From contig CAAAJI010000486.1 in NCBI GenBank assembly GCA_900642245.1, positions 1 through 36,891 on the forward strand: DNA of 36,891 nucleotides. Reading direction: 5' to 3'. Source of the stretch: Fragilaria radians (Eukaryota > Bacillariophyta > Fragilariophyceae > Fragilariales > Fragilariaceae). This document shows, piece after piece, positions 15,474 through 24,273 of the stretch. Position 1 is the stretch's first letter; every line of letters begins with the position of its first letter. The notes beneath the pieces were generated by a model. The model was given only the letters and a program-made list of their open reading frames with translations. It was not told the DNA's origin and made no database searches. A program made the translations under genes and the position numbers.

Positions 15474-17207
15474 ATGAAGCGTTCCACCATGTTTGCCTTG
15501 GTCTCAACCCTTGCGATTGCGGTTGGCAGCGCTGCTTCCGCGCAAACCGCGCAATTCGATACCGCGCGGTTATCCGAGCATATCCGCATTCTGGGGTCCG
15601 ACGCTTACGAGGGTCGGGCTCCGAGTACGGCGGGCGAAACCAAGACAGTCGCCTATCTGGTTGACCAGTTCGCCAAAGCCGGGCTCCAGCCGGGCGGGGT
15701 AATGGTCAATGGCAAGCGCAGCTGGACTCAGCCGGTGCCGCTGCTCAAGTCCGAATTCGTCGCCGCGCCAAGGGTTGCCGTGACGCTTGGCGGGAAGTCC
15801 GTCGCTCTGACCCAGGGCGAGGAGATTGCGGTGCGCTCGCCGACCAATGGCGACAAGGGCATCGACCTGTCGAAGGCCGAACTGGTGTTCGTCGGCTATG
15901 GCGTGAAGGCCGCCGAACGCGGGTGGGACGATTTCAAAGGCCAGAACCTCAAGGGCAAGGTGCTGGTGATGCTCGTCAACGACCCCGACTTCGAGGGTGG
16001 AGAAGGCCAGTTCGGCGGGAAGGCGATGACCTACTACGGCCGCTGGACCTACAAATATGAGGAAGGCGCACGGCAGGGCGCGGCCGGAGTGCTGGTGATC
16101 CACGAGACGGCACCGGCGGCCTATGGCTGGGCGACCGTCAAGAACAGCAACACCAATACGATGTTCGACATCGTCCGTTCCAATCCCAAGGCGTCGCATC
16201 CGCCGATGGAAGGCTGGATCCAGCGAGACCTGGCGGCCCGATTGTTCGCCGACAGTGGGCTCAACATCGACGCGATGAAGGCGGCGGCGCGGCGCAAGGA
16301 TTTCAAGCCCGTACGGCTCAAGGCGCGGATCGACGTCAAGGGCGCGGCGCGGACCGAGGTCATCACCTCCCAGAATGTTGTCGGGCTGTTGCCCGGCACC
16401 GCGCGGCCCGACGAGACGGTGATCTATACCGGCCACTGGGACCATCTCGGGATCGGCCTGCCCGATGCTAATGGCGACCGGATCTACAATGGCGCGATCG
16501 ATAATGGCACCGGCATTGCCCACATGATTGAGCAGGCGCGCGCCTTTTCGACGGGCCCGCGGCCGCAGCGGTCGATCGTGTTCCTGGCGGTCACCGCGGA
16601 GGAGAAGGGCCTGCTCGGCTCCGAATATTATGCCGCAAACCCGATCTACCCGGCGGGCAAGACGGCGGGCGTGCTCAACACCGACGTCATGGGCGTGCTT
16701 GGCCCGGCGCGCGACTATTCCATTCGCGGCAACCAGAAGTTCGGGCTGCTCGATATCCTGGTCGAGGAAGCGACCAAGCGCGGACGGCGTTACACCCCCG
16801 ATCCCCGACCCGAGACTGGTGGCTTCTTCCGCTCGGACCATTTCACCTTCGCAAAGGCGGGTATCCCGGCCTTGAGCCTCTCGCCGGGGCAGGACCTGGT
16901 GAACGGCGGCGTGGCGCGGGCGGAGGCCTTTCAGGCCGACTACACCGCGCGTCTCTATCATCAACCCGACGACGAATGGTCGGCCGATTGGGATTTGACC
17001 GGGATGGTGGCCGACGCCGAGCTGCTCCACGCGGTTGGACTTCGGCTTGCCAACAGCAGCGGTTGGCCGAACTGGAGCGAGGATAGCGAATTCCGTGCCG
17101 CGCGAGATCGCAGTGCCGCCGAACGTGGCGGAGTGGTGACCGCGCCTCCCCAAGCAACTCCCGCTCCTGCAGCGCCGGCTCCCTCCGGACCCGGCGAGCG
17201 CGGCTGA
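15474..17207 (+). CDS. Exported M28-family zinc aminopeptidase
   Basis: A 577-residue secreted metallopeptidase. A signal peptide (MKRSTMFALVSTLAIAVGSA, then ASA-Q cleavage) is followed by a PA-like inserted domain (about 120-280) and the M28 catalytic domain. Two-zinc site and catalytic residues can be placed: H321 in TGHWDHLG, D343 in AIDNGTG, E376-E377 in AVTAEEKG, D404 in LNTDVMG, H456 in RSDHFTF. It releases N-terminal amino acids from peptides in the periplasm or outside. A Pro/Ala-rich tail closes the protein. AGGAGA precedes the ATG. The stop is followed two bases later by the start of the glutathione S-transferase gene, so they are probably one transcript. Confidence 0.94.
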   Translation: MKRSTMFALVSTLAIAVGSAASAQTAQFDTARLSEHIRILGSDAYEGRAPSTAGETKTVAYLVDQFAKAGLQPGGVMVNGKRSWTQPVPLLKSEFVAAPRVAVTLGGKSVALTQGEEIAVRSPTNGDKGIDLSKAELVFVGYGVKAAERGWDDFKGQNLKGKVLVMLVNDPDFEGGEGQFGGKAMTYYGRWTYKYEEGARQGAAGVLVIHETAPAAYGWATVKNSNTNTMFDIVRSNPKASHPPMEGWIQRDLAARLFADSGLNIDAMKAAARRKDFKPVRLKARIDVKGAARTEVITSQNVVGLLPGTARPDETVIYTGHWDHLGIGLPDANGDRIYNGAIDNGTGIAHMIEQARAFSTGPRPQRSIVFLAVTAEEKGLLGSEYYAANPIYPAGKTAGVLNTDVMGVLGPARDYSIRGNQKFGLLDILVEEATKRGRRYTPDPRPETGGFFRSDHFTFAKAGIPALSLSPGQDLVNGGVARAEAFQADYTARLYHQPDDEWSADWDLTGMVADAELLHAVGLRLANSSGWPNWSEDSEFRAARDRSAAERGGVVTAPPQATPAPAAPAPSGPGERG

Positions 17208-17209
17208 TC

Positions 17210-17834
17210 ATGGCCGCCATCACATTCTACACCAATCCGATGTCGCGGGCAGATCGTCCGGTGGATGCTTGAGGAGGTTGGCGAGCCGTACGACACCGAA
17301 GTGCTCGATTATGCCTCGACCATGAAAGCCGACGCCTATCGCACGATCAACCCGATGATGAAGGTCCCGGCGATCGTTCATCAGGGCAAGACGGTGACCG
17401 AATGTGCGGCGATCATCGCCTATCTGGCCGAGGCGTTCCCTGAGGCGGCGCTCGCCCCGCGGGGGGAAGAGAAAGCGGCATATTACCGCTGGCTGTTCTT
17501 TGCCGCAGGGCCCATCGAGCAGGCGGTGACCAACAAGGCCGGCGGGTTTGAGCCGAGCCCCGAGAAGAGCCGCATGTTTGGTTATGGCAATTACGGTCTC
17601 GCGGTGACGACCCTGGCCGATCATCTGGCGGGCAATGCCTTTGTGTGCGGCGACCGTTTCACCGCCGCCGACGTCTATGTCGGAAGCCAGGTGATGTGGG
17701 GCACGCAATTCGCAACCCTCCCCTCGCTTCCGTCGTTCCTTGCATATGGTGAGCGACTGGCGACGCGGGACGCTTACCAGCGGGGCAAGAAGATCGACGG
17801 ACAATTGATTGCGGAAATGCAGCCCGCAAGCTGA
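17210..17834 (+). pseudogene. Glutathione S-transferase, frameshifted near its start
   Basis: The reading frame begins at ATG 17210 (MAAITFYTNPMSR) and hits a stop at about 17270. The second frame, in which the protein continues (QIVRWMLEEVGEPYDTEVLD and on to the end), is open from about 17250 to 17834. The join lies at 17246-17250, where two bases appear to be missing in a G run. Together the parts give a normal 208-residue GST: thioredoxin-like N-domain with the M-S-R catalytic region, the KVPAIV cis-Pro loop, T-E-C-AAIIAYLAE glutathione site, and a helical C-domain with FTAADVYVG. An internal start at ATG 17265 would lose the catalytic segment and has no ribosome-binding site. The cause may be a real mutation or a homopolymer error. 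Confidence 0.85.
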
Positions 17835-17843
17835 GGAGCTAGA

Positions 17844-18722
17844 ATGGAGCAGGACAAACGGCAGCAGGCGATCGCGCTTTACGATCAATTTACGCATGAA
17901 GGCATGGACCGCCGTCTGTTCATGGGGCGCATGACCGCGATCGCGGGGAGCGCTGCCGCCGCTTCGGCACTGATTGCGACGATCGCCGCCGATCCTGCGG
18001 CGGCAGCCATCGTCCCCGCCAACGACCGGCGGCTGCGGACTTCGACCATCAGCTTGCTCGGCACGGCCGGCCTGCCGCGCTATTCAGCCTATGTCGCAGA
18101 ACCCGCCAACAGGGCGCGCGAAGGTTCGGTGGTCGTGATCCACGAAAATCGCGGGCTCAATGACCATGGGCGGGACGTTGCCCGGCGGCTCGCCTTGTCG
18201 GGATTCCATGCCGTCGCCGTCGATTTCCTGTCCCCGCTCGGCGGCACACCGGCTGACGAGGACAAGGCGCGAGACATGATCGGCAAGCTCGACCTGTCCG
18301 CCTCGACCAGCCACGCCGTCGCGATGCTCGACGAGCTTGCCCGCCGAGAGGGTGGAAATGGCAAGGTCGGCGCGGTCGGCTTTTGCTGGGGCGGTGCCTT
18401 CGTCAATCGCCTGGCGGTGGCCGCCGGCGAAAATCTCGCAGCCGGCGTTTCCTATTACGGCGTCGCCCCCGATCCCTCGGAAGGGGCCCGCGTGTCATCG
18501 CCCCTGGTGATCCACCTCGCCGGGCTCGACGAGCGGGTGAACAAGTCCGCCTTACCATGGGTTGCCGCGCTCCGCGCCGCCGACAAGCCAGTCAAATATT
18601 TCAACTACGCGGGCGTCAATCACGCATTCAACAACGATACCTCCGCCAAGCGCTACAATAAGGCGGCGTCGGACCTTGCTTGGAGACGAACGATCGCCGC
18701 GCTGAAAGCGAGCCTCGGTTAA
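17844..18722 (+). CDS. Dienelactone hydrolase family protein
   Basis: A 292-residue alpha/beta hydrolase. The triad of the dienelactone hydrolase family is seen as Cys in VGFCWGGAF, Asp in HLAGLDERVN and His in GVNHAFNND. The N-terminus carries MDRRLFMGRM, then AIAGSAAAASALIATIAA, a twin-arginine-like leader, so export by the Tat route is possible. Members hydrolyse dienelactones or related esters; the substrate here is unknown. AGGAG stands seven bases before ATG 17844, directly behind the end of the GST gene, so it is in the same transcript as the peptidase and GST genes. Confidence 0.92.
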   Translation: MEQDKRQQAIALYDQFTHEGMDRRLFMGRMTAIAGSAAAASALIATIAADPAAAAIVPANDRRLRTSTISLLGTAGLPRYSAYVAEPANRAREGSVVVIHENRGLNDHGRDVARRLALSGFHAVAVDFLSPLGGTPADEDKARDMIGKLDLSASTSHAVAMLDELARREGGNGKVGAVGFCWGGAFVNRLAVAAGENLAAGVSYYGVAPDPSEGARVSSPLVIHLAGLDERVNKSALPWVAALRAADKPVKYFNYAGVNHAFNNDTSAKRYNKAASDLAWRRTIAALKASLG

Positions 18723-18745
18723 TTGCCCGGTCAGGGGAAGCTGCT

Positions 18746-19789
18746 ATGCCGAATGCCAATTCTCCCTGCGCTTTAACCGGCAAGTCTATGAACGCGCTTG
18801 ATTTTCCATCCCTTGCCAAGAGCTTCCAAAGTGCGTCGAACGACATGCTGGCGGCGATCCTCGACCAGAGCGCCGATTGCATCAAAGTAATTGGGCCTGA
18901 AGGCTCTCTCGACTTCATGAACCGCAACGGCCGCTGCGCCATGGGAATCGACGATCTTGCACTCGTTGCGGGCAAGGATTGGTGGGATCTCTGGCCGGAA
19001 GAGGCCCGGCCGCTTATCAAAGACGCAATCGCGAAAGCCCATGTCGGCCAGAATAGTCGATTTGAGGCGTTTTGCCCGACCGCCAAGGGCGAGCCGCGCT
19101 GGTGGGACGTGTCGGTCGCGCCGCTCCAGGATGAAACCGGGACGCTCAAGGGCCTGATCTCTATCTCGCGCGACATTTCGCGCGACATGACAGCCCGCGA
19201 GCTTCGCGAATCAACCGCTGCGGAGATGCGCCATCGGCTGCAGAATGCCTATGCGCTCACGAGCGCCATCGTCATGTCGACAGCCCGCGGAAGGCCCGAG
19301 CGCAAGGAATTTGCGGTCGAGATCGTCGAGCGGCTGCAACGCCTCGGGATAGCTCAGTCCCTGCTGCTAGAAGGCGACAAGATCGGCCTGGTAACGCTGG
19401 ACGAACTTGTAGGGCGCCTGACCGAACCTTTCTGCGGCGACGACGCGATCCTCGACATCGCGCCGCTCCCCGATGTTCTGCTCGACGAGCAGCAGGTGCG
19501 AACAATCGCCCTGGTACTGGGTGAGTTCAGCACCAATTCCAATAAATATGGCGCGTTGGGTCATGGCGGCAGCATTGCGATCAACGGGTCGATCGAGGAC
19601 GGCCTGCTCAAGCTCAGGTGGAATGAAAATTCCGATCGTCCGGTCGACGGCCATCAGCGCGACGGGAGCAGCGGCCTGACCCTCATTCGACGGATGGTTA
19701 GCGCTCATGGCGGCGCGCTAGAGTTAGACTGGCGAGCAAACGGACTCGACATACAAGTCAGCATGCGCGGCTTCCAACCGACCTCGTAG
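18746..19789 (+). CDS. PAS-containing HWE-type sensor histidine kinase, orphan
   Basis: A 347-residue soluble kinase. A PAS domain (about 35-145; DCIKVIGPEGSLDFMNRNG, WWDVSVAPLQDETG) is followed by the dimerisation helix with the phosphoacceptor H163 in EMRHRLQN and an ATPase domain. The HWE features are partly present: WNE at 292-294 fits the W-x-E motif, but the N-box reads LGEFSTNSNKYGAL, with Gly at the position of the conserved His. The G-box is GSSGLTLIRR. In alphaproteobacteria such kinases often feed PhyR-type general stress signalling. No response regulator is adjacent. ATG 18746 follows AGGGGAAG and is chosen over the upstream in-frame start inside the previous gene. Confidence 0.88.
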   Translation: MPNANSPCALTGKSMNALDFPSLAKSFQSASNDMLAAILDQSADCIKVIGPEGSLDFMNRNGRCAMGIDDLALVAGKDWWDLWPEEARPLIKDAIAKAHVGQNSRFEAFCPTAKGEPRWWDVSVAPLQDETGTLKGLISISRDISRDMTARELRESTAAEMRHRLQNAYALTSAIVMSTARGRPERKEFAVEIVERLQRLGIAQSLLLEGDKIGLVTLDELVGRLTEPFCGDDAILDIAPLPDVLLDEQQVRTIALVLGEFSTNSNKYGALGHGGSIAINGSIEDGLLKLRWNENSDRPVDGHQRDGSSGLTLIRRMVSAHGGALELDWRANGLDIQVSMRGFQPTS

Positions 19790-19794
19790 GATAG

Positions 19795-19828
19795 AAAAAA
19801 AAGGCCCGGCGGATTGCTCCGCCGGGCC
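19795..19828. terminator. Strong intrinsic terminator between convergent genes
   Basis: GGCCCGGCGGA (19803-19813) pairs perfectly with TCCGCCGGGCC (19818-19828) around a four-base loop. Eight A residues (19795-19802) precede it, so on the minus strand the hairpin is followed by eight T, ideal for the Bax-inhibitor gene. On the plus strand ATCTTGTT follows, so it can also stop the kinase transcript. Confidence 0.93.
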
Positions 19829-19850
19829 ATCTTGTTCGAGATCGCAACGG

Positions 19851-20579
19851 CTATTCGCGATTGCCCATGAAGCTGAGCAGGAACGTGAACATGTTGATGA
19901 AGTCGAGGTACAGATTGAGCGCGCCCATGATGACCGTCTTGCCCATCATGTCCGTGCCGGCAACGTGCGCATACATCGACTTGATCTTCTGCGTGTCATA
20001 GGCGGTGAGGCCTGCGAATAGCAGCACGCCGATTGCACTGATTGCCATCTGCATCGCCGGCGACTGAAGGAAGATGTTGATCACCATCGCCACCAGCAGC
20101 CCGACCACGCCCATGATTAGGAACGTGCCGAAGCCCGACAGATCCTTCTTGGTAGTGTAGCCGTACAGGCTTAGGCCGAGGAAAGCCGCCGAGACCGCGA
20201 AGAAGGTCTGTGCGATCGACGTCCCGGTGTAGACCAGGAAGATCGACGACATCGACAGGCCCATCGCGGTTGCGAACGACCAGAACAGGACTTGCAGCGT
20301 GCCGGTCGAGATCTTGTTGATTCCGAAGCTCATGACCATCACGAACGCCAGCGGAGCAAGCATAATGACCCAGCGCAGCGGTGTGGCCAAAACCTGCTCG
20401 GCAAGGCCCGAGCTGGCGAACAGCAGCGCGACGATGCCGGTCAACAGCACCCCCGACGCCATATAATTGTAAACTGACAACATGTAGGACCGAAGGCCGG
20501 CATCGCGCGCGGCACGAGGCACACCGACGGAAATCGCCGGGTCCACGCCGGTTACGCGCGGGTCGAACTGGTTCTGCAT
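19851..20579 (-). CDS. Bax inhibitor-1/YccA family membrane protein
   Basis: A 242-residue protein of the BI-1/YccA family with about seven membrane helices after a hydrophilic N-terminus (MQNQFDPRVTGVDPAIS). Family signatures include RSYMLSVYNYMASGVLLTGI and, near the end, GLTAYDTQKIKSMY followed by GALNLYLDFINMFTFLLSF. Bacterial homologues act as proton-sensitive calcium leak channels (BsYetJ) or as partners of FtsH (YccA); which applies is unknown. ATG 20579 follows GGAGAT and is preferred over the longer frame to 20672. It is divergent from thpR and ends at the strong terminator. Confidence 0.94.
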   Translation of the reverse strand: MQNQFDPRVTGVDPAISVGVPRAARDAGLRSYMLSVYNYMASGVLLTGIVALLFASSGLAEQVLATPLRWVIMLAPLAFVMVMSFGINKISTGTLQVLFWSFATAMGLSMSSIFLVYTGTSIAQTFFAVSAAFLGLSLYGYTTKKDLSGFGTFLIMGVVGLLVAMVINIFLQSPAMQMAISAIGVLLFAGLTAYDTQKIKSMYAHVAGTDMMGKTVIMGALNLYLDFINMFTFLLSFMGNRE

Positions 20580-20701
20580 TACATCTCCTCTTCCGGGGGG
20601 CCTCAACGACACATCCCCAACGAGTGCAATATCGTGTTTTTGCTCTCCTATTTCAAGGAAAACCGGTCGCACCCTGTCGCGGACCCGGATAGGAGGAAAA
20701 A

Positions 20702-21238
20702 ATGCACCGTCTGTTCGTCGCCCTTCGTCCCCCGCCCGCGATCCGCCGTGCCTGCCTCGAGACGATGGAGGACGGGCCGCCGGGCTGGGCGTGGCAGGAC
20801 GACGAGCAGCTTCACCTCACCTTGCGCTACATTGGCGAGGTCGACCGGCCGGTAGCGGAGGATATCGCTGCCGCGCTCGGTTCGATACATGCGCCGGCGC
20901 TCAACCTTGCTTTGTCGGGGGTCGGCTGGTTCGACCACGGGCGCCGCGGCGCCTTGTTTGCCCGGGTCACGCCGGTTGAGCCCCTGGCGGCGCTTCATAC
21001 CAAGATTGATCGAGCCTTGGTCGGGGCCGGGCTCAGACCGGAGGGCCGCGCGTTCCTGCCTCACATCACGCTCGCCCGGAGGCGCACCGGGGCAATCGAT
21101 CCCGCCGGCTGGATCGAGCGCAACGCCGGCCTTGCCAGCGCCGCCGACCGGGTGACCTCGATGATCCTGTTCGAAAGTCACCTCGGCCGTCACGGCTCGT
21201 CCTATGAAGGAGTTGCGTCCTTCCAGCTCAGCGCTTGA
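20702..21238 (+). CDS. thpR: RNA 2',3'-cyclic phosphodiesterase
   Basis: A 178-residue member of the 2H phosphoesterase superfamily (LigT/ThpR), which opens 2',3'-cyclic phosphates to 2'-phosphates in RNA. The two H-x-T motifs are present: HLTLRYIGE near residue 38 and HITLARRR near residue 121. The N-terminus MHRLFVALRPPPAIR is typical. AGGAGG precedes ATG 20702 by five bases. Length is normal. It is followed 89 bases later by uvrA on the same strand, which has its own SOS operator. Confidence 0.94.
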   Translation: MHRLFVALRPPPAIRRACLETMEDGPPGWAWQDDEQLHLTLRYIGEVDRPVAEDIAAALGSIHAPALNLALSGVGWFDHGRRGALFARVTPVEPLAALHTKIDRALVGAGLRPEGRAFLPHITLARRRTGAIDPAGWIERNAGLASAADRVTSMILFESHLGRHGSSYEGVASFQLSA

Positions 21239-21303
21239 TTGGCGGCGGCGGAAACCCATCTAATGCGAGGCGCTGAAGTCCCCGGTCGGACCTTGCCGAA
21301 TCC

Positions 21304-21318
21304 GAACAAATATGGAAC
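21304..21318 (+). promoter_or_regulatory. LexA (SOS) operator before uvrA
   Basis: GAAC-AAATATG-GAAC matches exactly the alphaproteobacterial LexA operator, GAAC-N7-GAAC (the complement of GTTC-N7-GTTC). It lies nine bases before the uvrA ATG, where it would cover the transcription start. No ribosome-binding site is visible between operator and start codon, so the transcript may have a very short leader. Confidence 0.88.
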
Positions 21319-21327
21319 AAACGCTCG

Positions 21328-24273
21328 ATGCTGACTCACATTAGCGTGCGCGGAGCACGCGAACACAACCTCAAGGGCGTCGATGTCGAGATCCCGCGCG
21401 AGAGCCTGACGGTCATTACCGGCCTGTCCGGATCGGGCAAGTCGAGCTTGGCGTTCGATACCATTTATGCCGAGGGTCAGCGGCGCTACGTCGAATCGCT
21501 GTCGGCCTACGCGCGCCAGTTCCTCGAGATGATGCAGAAGCCCGACGTCGAGCATATCGACGGGCTGTCGCCGGCCATCTCGATTGAGCAGAAGACCACC
21601 AGCCGCAATCCGCGTTCGACGGTCGCAACGGTGACCGAGATCTACGACTACATGCGATTGCTGTGGGCCCGGGTGGGGGTGCCTTACTCGCCGGCCACCG
21701 GATTGCCGATCGAGGCGCAGCAGGTCAGCCAGATGGTCGACCGCGTCATGCAACTGCCCGAGGGATCGCGCCATTATCTGCTCGCGCCGGTCATCCGCGG
21801 CCGAAAGGGCGAGTATCGCAAGGAATTAGCCGAGTGGCAGAAAGCCGGCTTCACCCGCGTTCGCATCGACGGCGTGATGATCGAAATCGAAGACGCGCCC
21901 GCGCTCGACAAAAAATATAAGCACGACATTGAAGTCGTGGTCGATCGGATTGCGATTAAGGACGGTATCCAGAGCCGCCTTGCCGACAGTTTCGAAACGG
22001 CATTGAAGCTCGCCGATGGGCTCGCGTTCCTGGACCCCGCCGACCCGCCAGCCGAGGCCGAGGGGCAGTCGGGGCAATCGGGCATGAAGCTCGATTATGG
22101 CGCGCCCGGGCGGATTGTTTTTTCGGAGAAGTTCGCCTGCCCGGTATCGGGCTTCACCATCGCCGAGATCGAACCGAGATTGTTCAGCTTCAATGCACCG
22201 CAGGGCGCCTGCCCGGCGTGCGACGGCCTTGGCGAAAAGATGCTGTTCGACGAGGATCTGGTGGTCCCCAATCACGCTCTGTCGATTGCTAAGGGGGCAG
22301 TCGTGCCGTGGGCCAAAAGCCAGCCGCCATCGCCTTACTACATGCAGGTTTTGGGCAGCCTGGCGCGCGCCTACGAGTTTGAGCTTACGACGCCATGGGG
22401 CGAGTTGTCCGAGGAAATTCACAAGGTCGTGCTTCGCGGAACCCGCGGCAAGCCGGTGAGCCTGCGTTTTGTCGACGGGCGCAAATCCTACGAGGTGAAG
22501 AAACCGTTCGAAGGCGTGCTAGGCAACCTTGAGCGCCGAATGCTGTCGACGGAAAGTGCCTGGATGCGCGAGGAACTGTCGCGCTACCAGGCGAGCCACC
22601 CATGCGAAGTGTGCCACGGCGCGCGGCTCCGTCCCGAGCCGTTGAGCGTCAAGATTGCCGGCGAGGATATCTCGCTGTCGTCGCGCCGCTCGGTGGCCGA
22701 CGCCCTCGGCTGGTTCTCGGCGCTGGACAATAAGCTTGGACCCCAGCAGCGGGAGATCGCGCGGCCGATCCTCAAGGAAATCAACGCTCGACTCGGCTTC
22801 CTCCACAATGTCGGGCTCGATTATCTCAATCTCGACCGCACCAGCGGCACCTTGTCGGGCGGTGAAAGCCAGCGCATCCGCCTCGCCAGCCAGATCGGCA
22901 GCGGCCTGTCGGGCGTGCTCTACGTCCTCGACGAACCGTCGATTGGCCTTCATCAGAAGGACAATGATCGCCTGCTCGAAACGCTCCAGCGCCTGAAATC
23001 GCTGGGCAATACGGTGCTGGTGGTCGAACATGACGAGGACAGCATCCGCAGCGCGGATCATGTCATCGACATGGGGCCCGGCGCCGGAGTCCACGGCGGC
23101 GAAGTCGTATGCGCCGGAACGCTCGCCGATCTGATGGCCTGCGAGGACAGCCTCACTGCCGATTACTTGAGTGGCCGACGCTCGATCCCGGTTCCCGCCA
23201 AGCGTCGCAAGGGCTCGGGCAGGAAGCTGACCGTCCACGGCGCCACCGCCAACAATCTGAACAATCTCACCGCCAGCGTTCCGCTTGGCACCTTCACCTG
23301 CATCACCGGCGTGTCGGGCTCGGGCAAGTCGAGCTTCACGATCGACACGCTTTATGCCGCCGCCGCACGGACACTGAACGGCGCGCGCATCCTTTCCGGT
23401 AAATATGACAAGATTACCGGGCTCGAACATCTCGACAAAGTGATCGACATCGATCAGTCGCCGATCGGCCGGACTCCTCGCTCTAACCCGGCGACCTACA
23501 CCGGCGCCTTCACCCAGATCCGCGATTGGTTCGCTGGCCTGCCCGAAAGCCAGGCGCGCGGTTACAAGCCGGGCCGTTTCTCGTTCAACGTCAAGGGTGG
23601 GCGCTGCGAGGCGTGCAAGGGCGACGGTTTGCTGAAGATCGAGATGCACTTTCTGCCCGACGTCTACGTCACCTGCGACGTTTGTCACGGCCACCGTTAC
23701 AATCGCGAAACGCTCGAGGTGAAATTCAAGGGACGAAGCATCGCCGACGTGCTCGACATGACGGTCGAGGATGCGGTCGAATTCTTCAAGGCGGTCCCCG
23801 GCATTCGCGACAAGATGGCAATGCTGGCGGAAGTTGGTCTCGGCTACATCAAGGTCGGGCAGCAGGCGACGACCCTGAGTGGCGGCGAAGCGCAGCGCGT
23901 CAAACTGGCCAAGGAGCTTTCGCGCCGGGCGACCGGGCAAACGCTTTACATCTTGGACGAGCCGACGACCGGGCTCCACTTCGAGGACGTCCGGAAACTA
24001 CTCGAAGTGCTCCACGCACTGGTCGAGCAAGGCAATACGGTTGTTGTCATCGAGCATAATCTCGACGTGATCAAAACCGCCGATTGGGTACTCGATCTCG
24101 GTCCCGGCGGCGGGGTCAACGGCGGAGAGATCGTGGCCGAGGGGACGCCCGAGAAAGTTGTTACTGAACCGAAGAGCTTCACCGGCCAGTATCTCAAACC
24201 GCTGCTGGACCGAACCCCGATCGCCGCCAAGCCAAAATCAGAGGCCAAGGCGGCGATGGAGAGCGCTAACTAG
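21328..24273 (+). CDS. uvrA: Excinuclease ABC subunit A
   Basis: UvrA is the damage-recognition ATPase of nucleotide excision repair. The 981-residue protein has both ABC modules: Walker A GLSGSGKSSLAF (about 33) and GVSGSGKSSF (about 661), signatures LSGGESQRIRLASQ and LSGGEAQRVKLAKE, and Walker B VLDEPSIGLH and ILDEPTTGLH. Zinc-binding Cys pairs are seen in CPACDG, CEVCHGARL, CEACKGDG and CDVCHGHRYN. Length is slightly above E. coli's 940. ATG 21328 gives the usual MLTHISVRGAREHNLKG start. An SOS operator lies just upstream. The stop overlaps that of the convergent sodC gene. Confidence 0.98.
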   Translation: MLTHISVRGAREHNLKGVDVEIPRESLTVITGLSGSGKSSLAFDTIYAEGQRRYVESLSAYARQFLEMMQKPDVEHIDGLSPAISIEQKTTSRNPRSTVATVTEIYDYMRLLWARVGVPYSPATGLPIEAQQVSQMVDRVMQLPEGSRHYLLAPVIRGRKGEYRKELAEWQKAGFTRVRIDGVMIEIEDAPALDKKYKHDIEVVVDRIAIKDGIQSRLADSFETALKLADGLAFLDPADPPAEAEGQSGQSGMKLDYGAPGRIVFSEKFACPVSGFTIAEIEPRLFSFNAPQGACPACDGLGEKMLFDEDLVVPNHALSIAKGAVVPWAKSQPPSPYYMQVLGSLARAYEFELTTPWGELSEEIHKVVLRGTRGKPVSLRFVDGRKSYEVKKPFEGVLGNLERRMLSTESAWMREELSRYQASHPCEVCHGARLRPEPLSVKIAGEDISLSSRRSVADALGWFSALDNKLGPQQREIARPILKEINARLGFLHNVGLDYLNLDRTSGTLSGGESQRIRLASQIGSGLSGVLYVLDEPSIGLHQKDNDRLLETLQRLKSLGNTVLVVEHDEDSIRSADHVIDMGPGAGVHGGEVVCAGTLADLMACEDSLTADYLSGRRSIPVPAKRRKGSGRKLTVHGATANNLNNLTASVPLGTFTCITGVSGSGKSSFTIDTLYAAAARTLNGARILSGKYDKITGLEHLDKVIDIDQSPIGRTPRSNPATYTGAFTQIRDWFAGLPESQARGYKPGRFSFNVKGGRCEACKGDGLLKIEMHFLPDVYVTCDVCHGHRYNRETLEVKFKGRSIADVLDMTVEDAVEFFKAVPGIRDKMAMLAEVGLGYIKVGQQATTLSGGEAQRVKLAKELSRRATGQTLYILDEPTTGLHFEDVRKLLEVLHALVEQGNTVVVIEHNLDVIKTADWVLDLGPGGGVNGGEIVAEGTPEKVVTEPKSFTGQYLKPLLDRTPIAAKPKSEAKAAMESAN

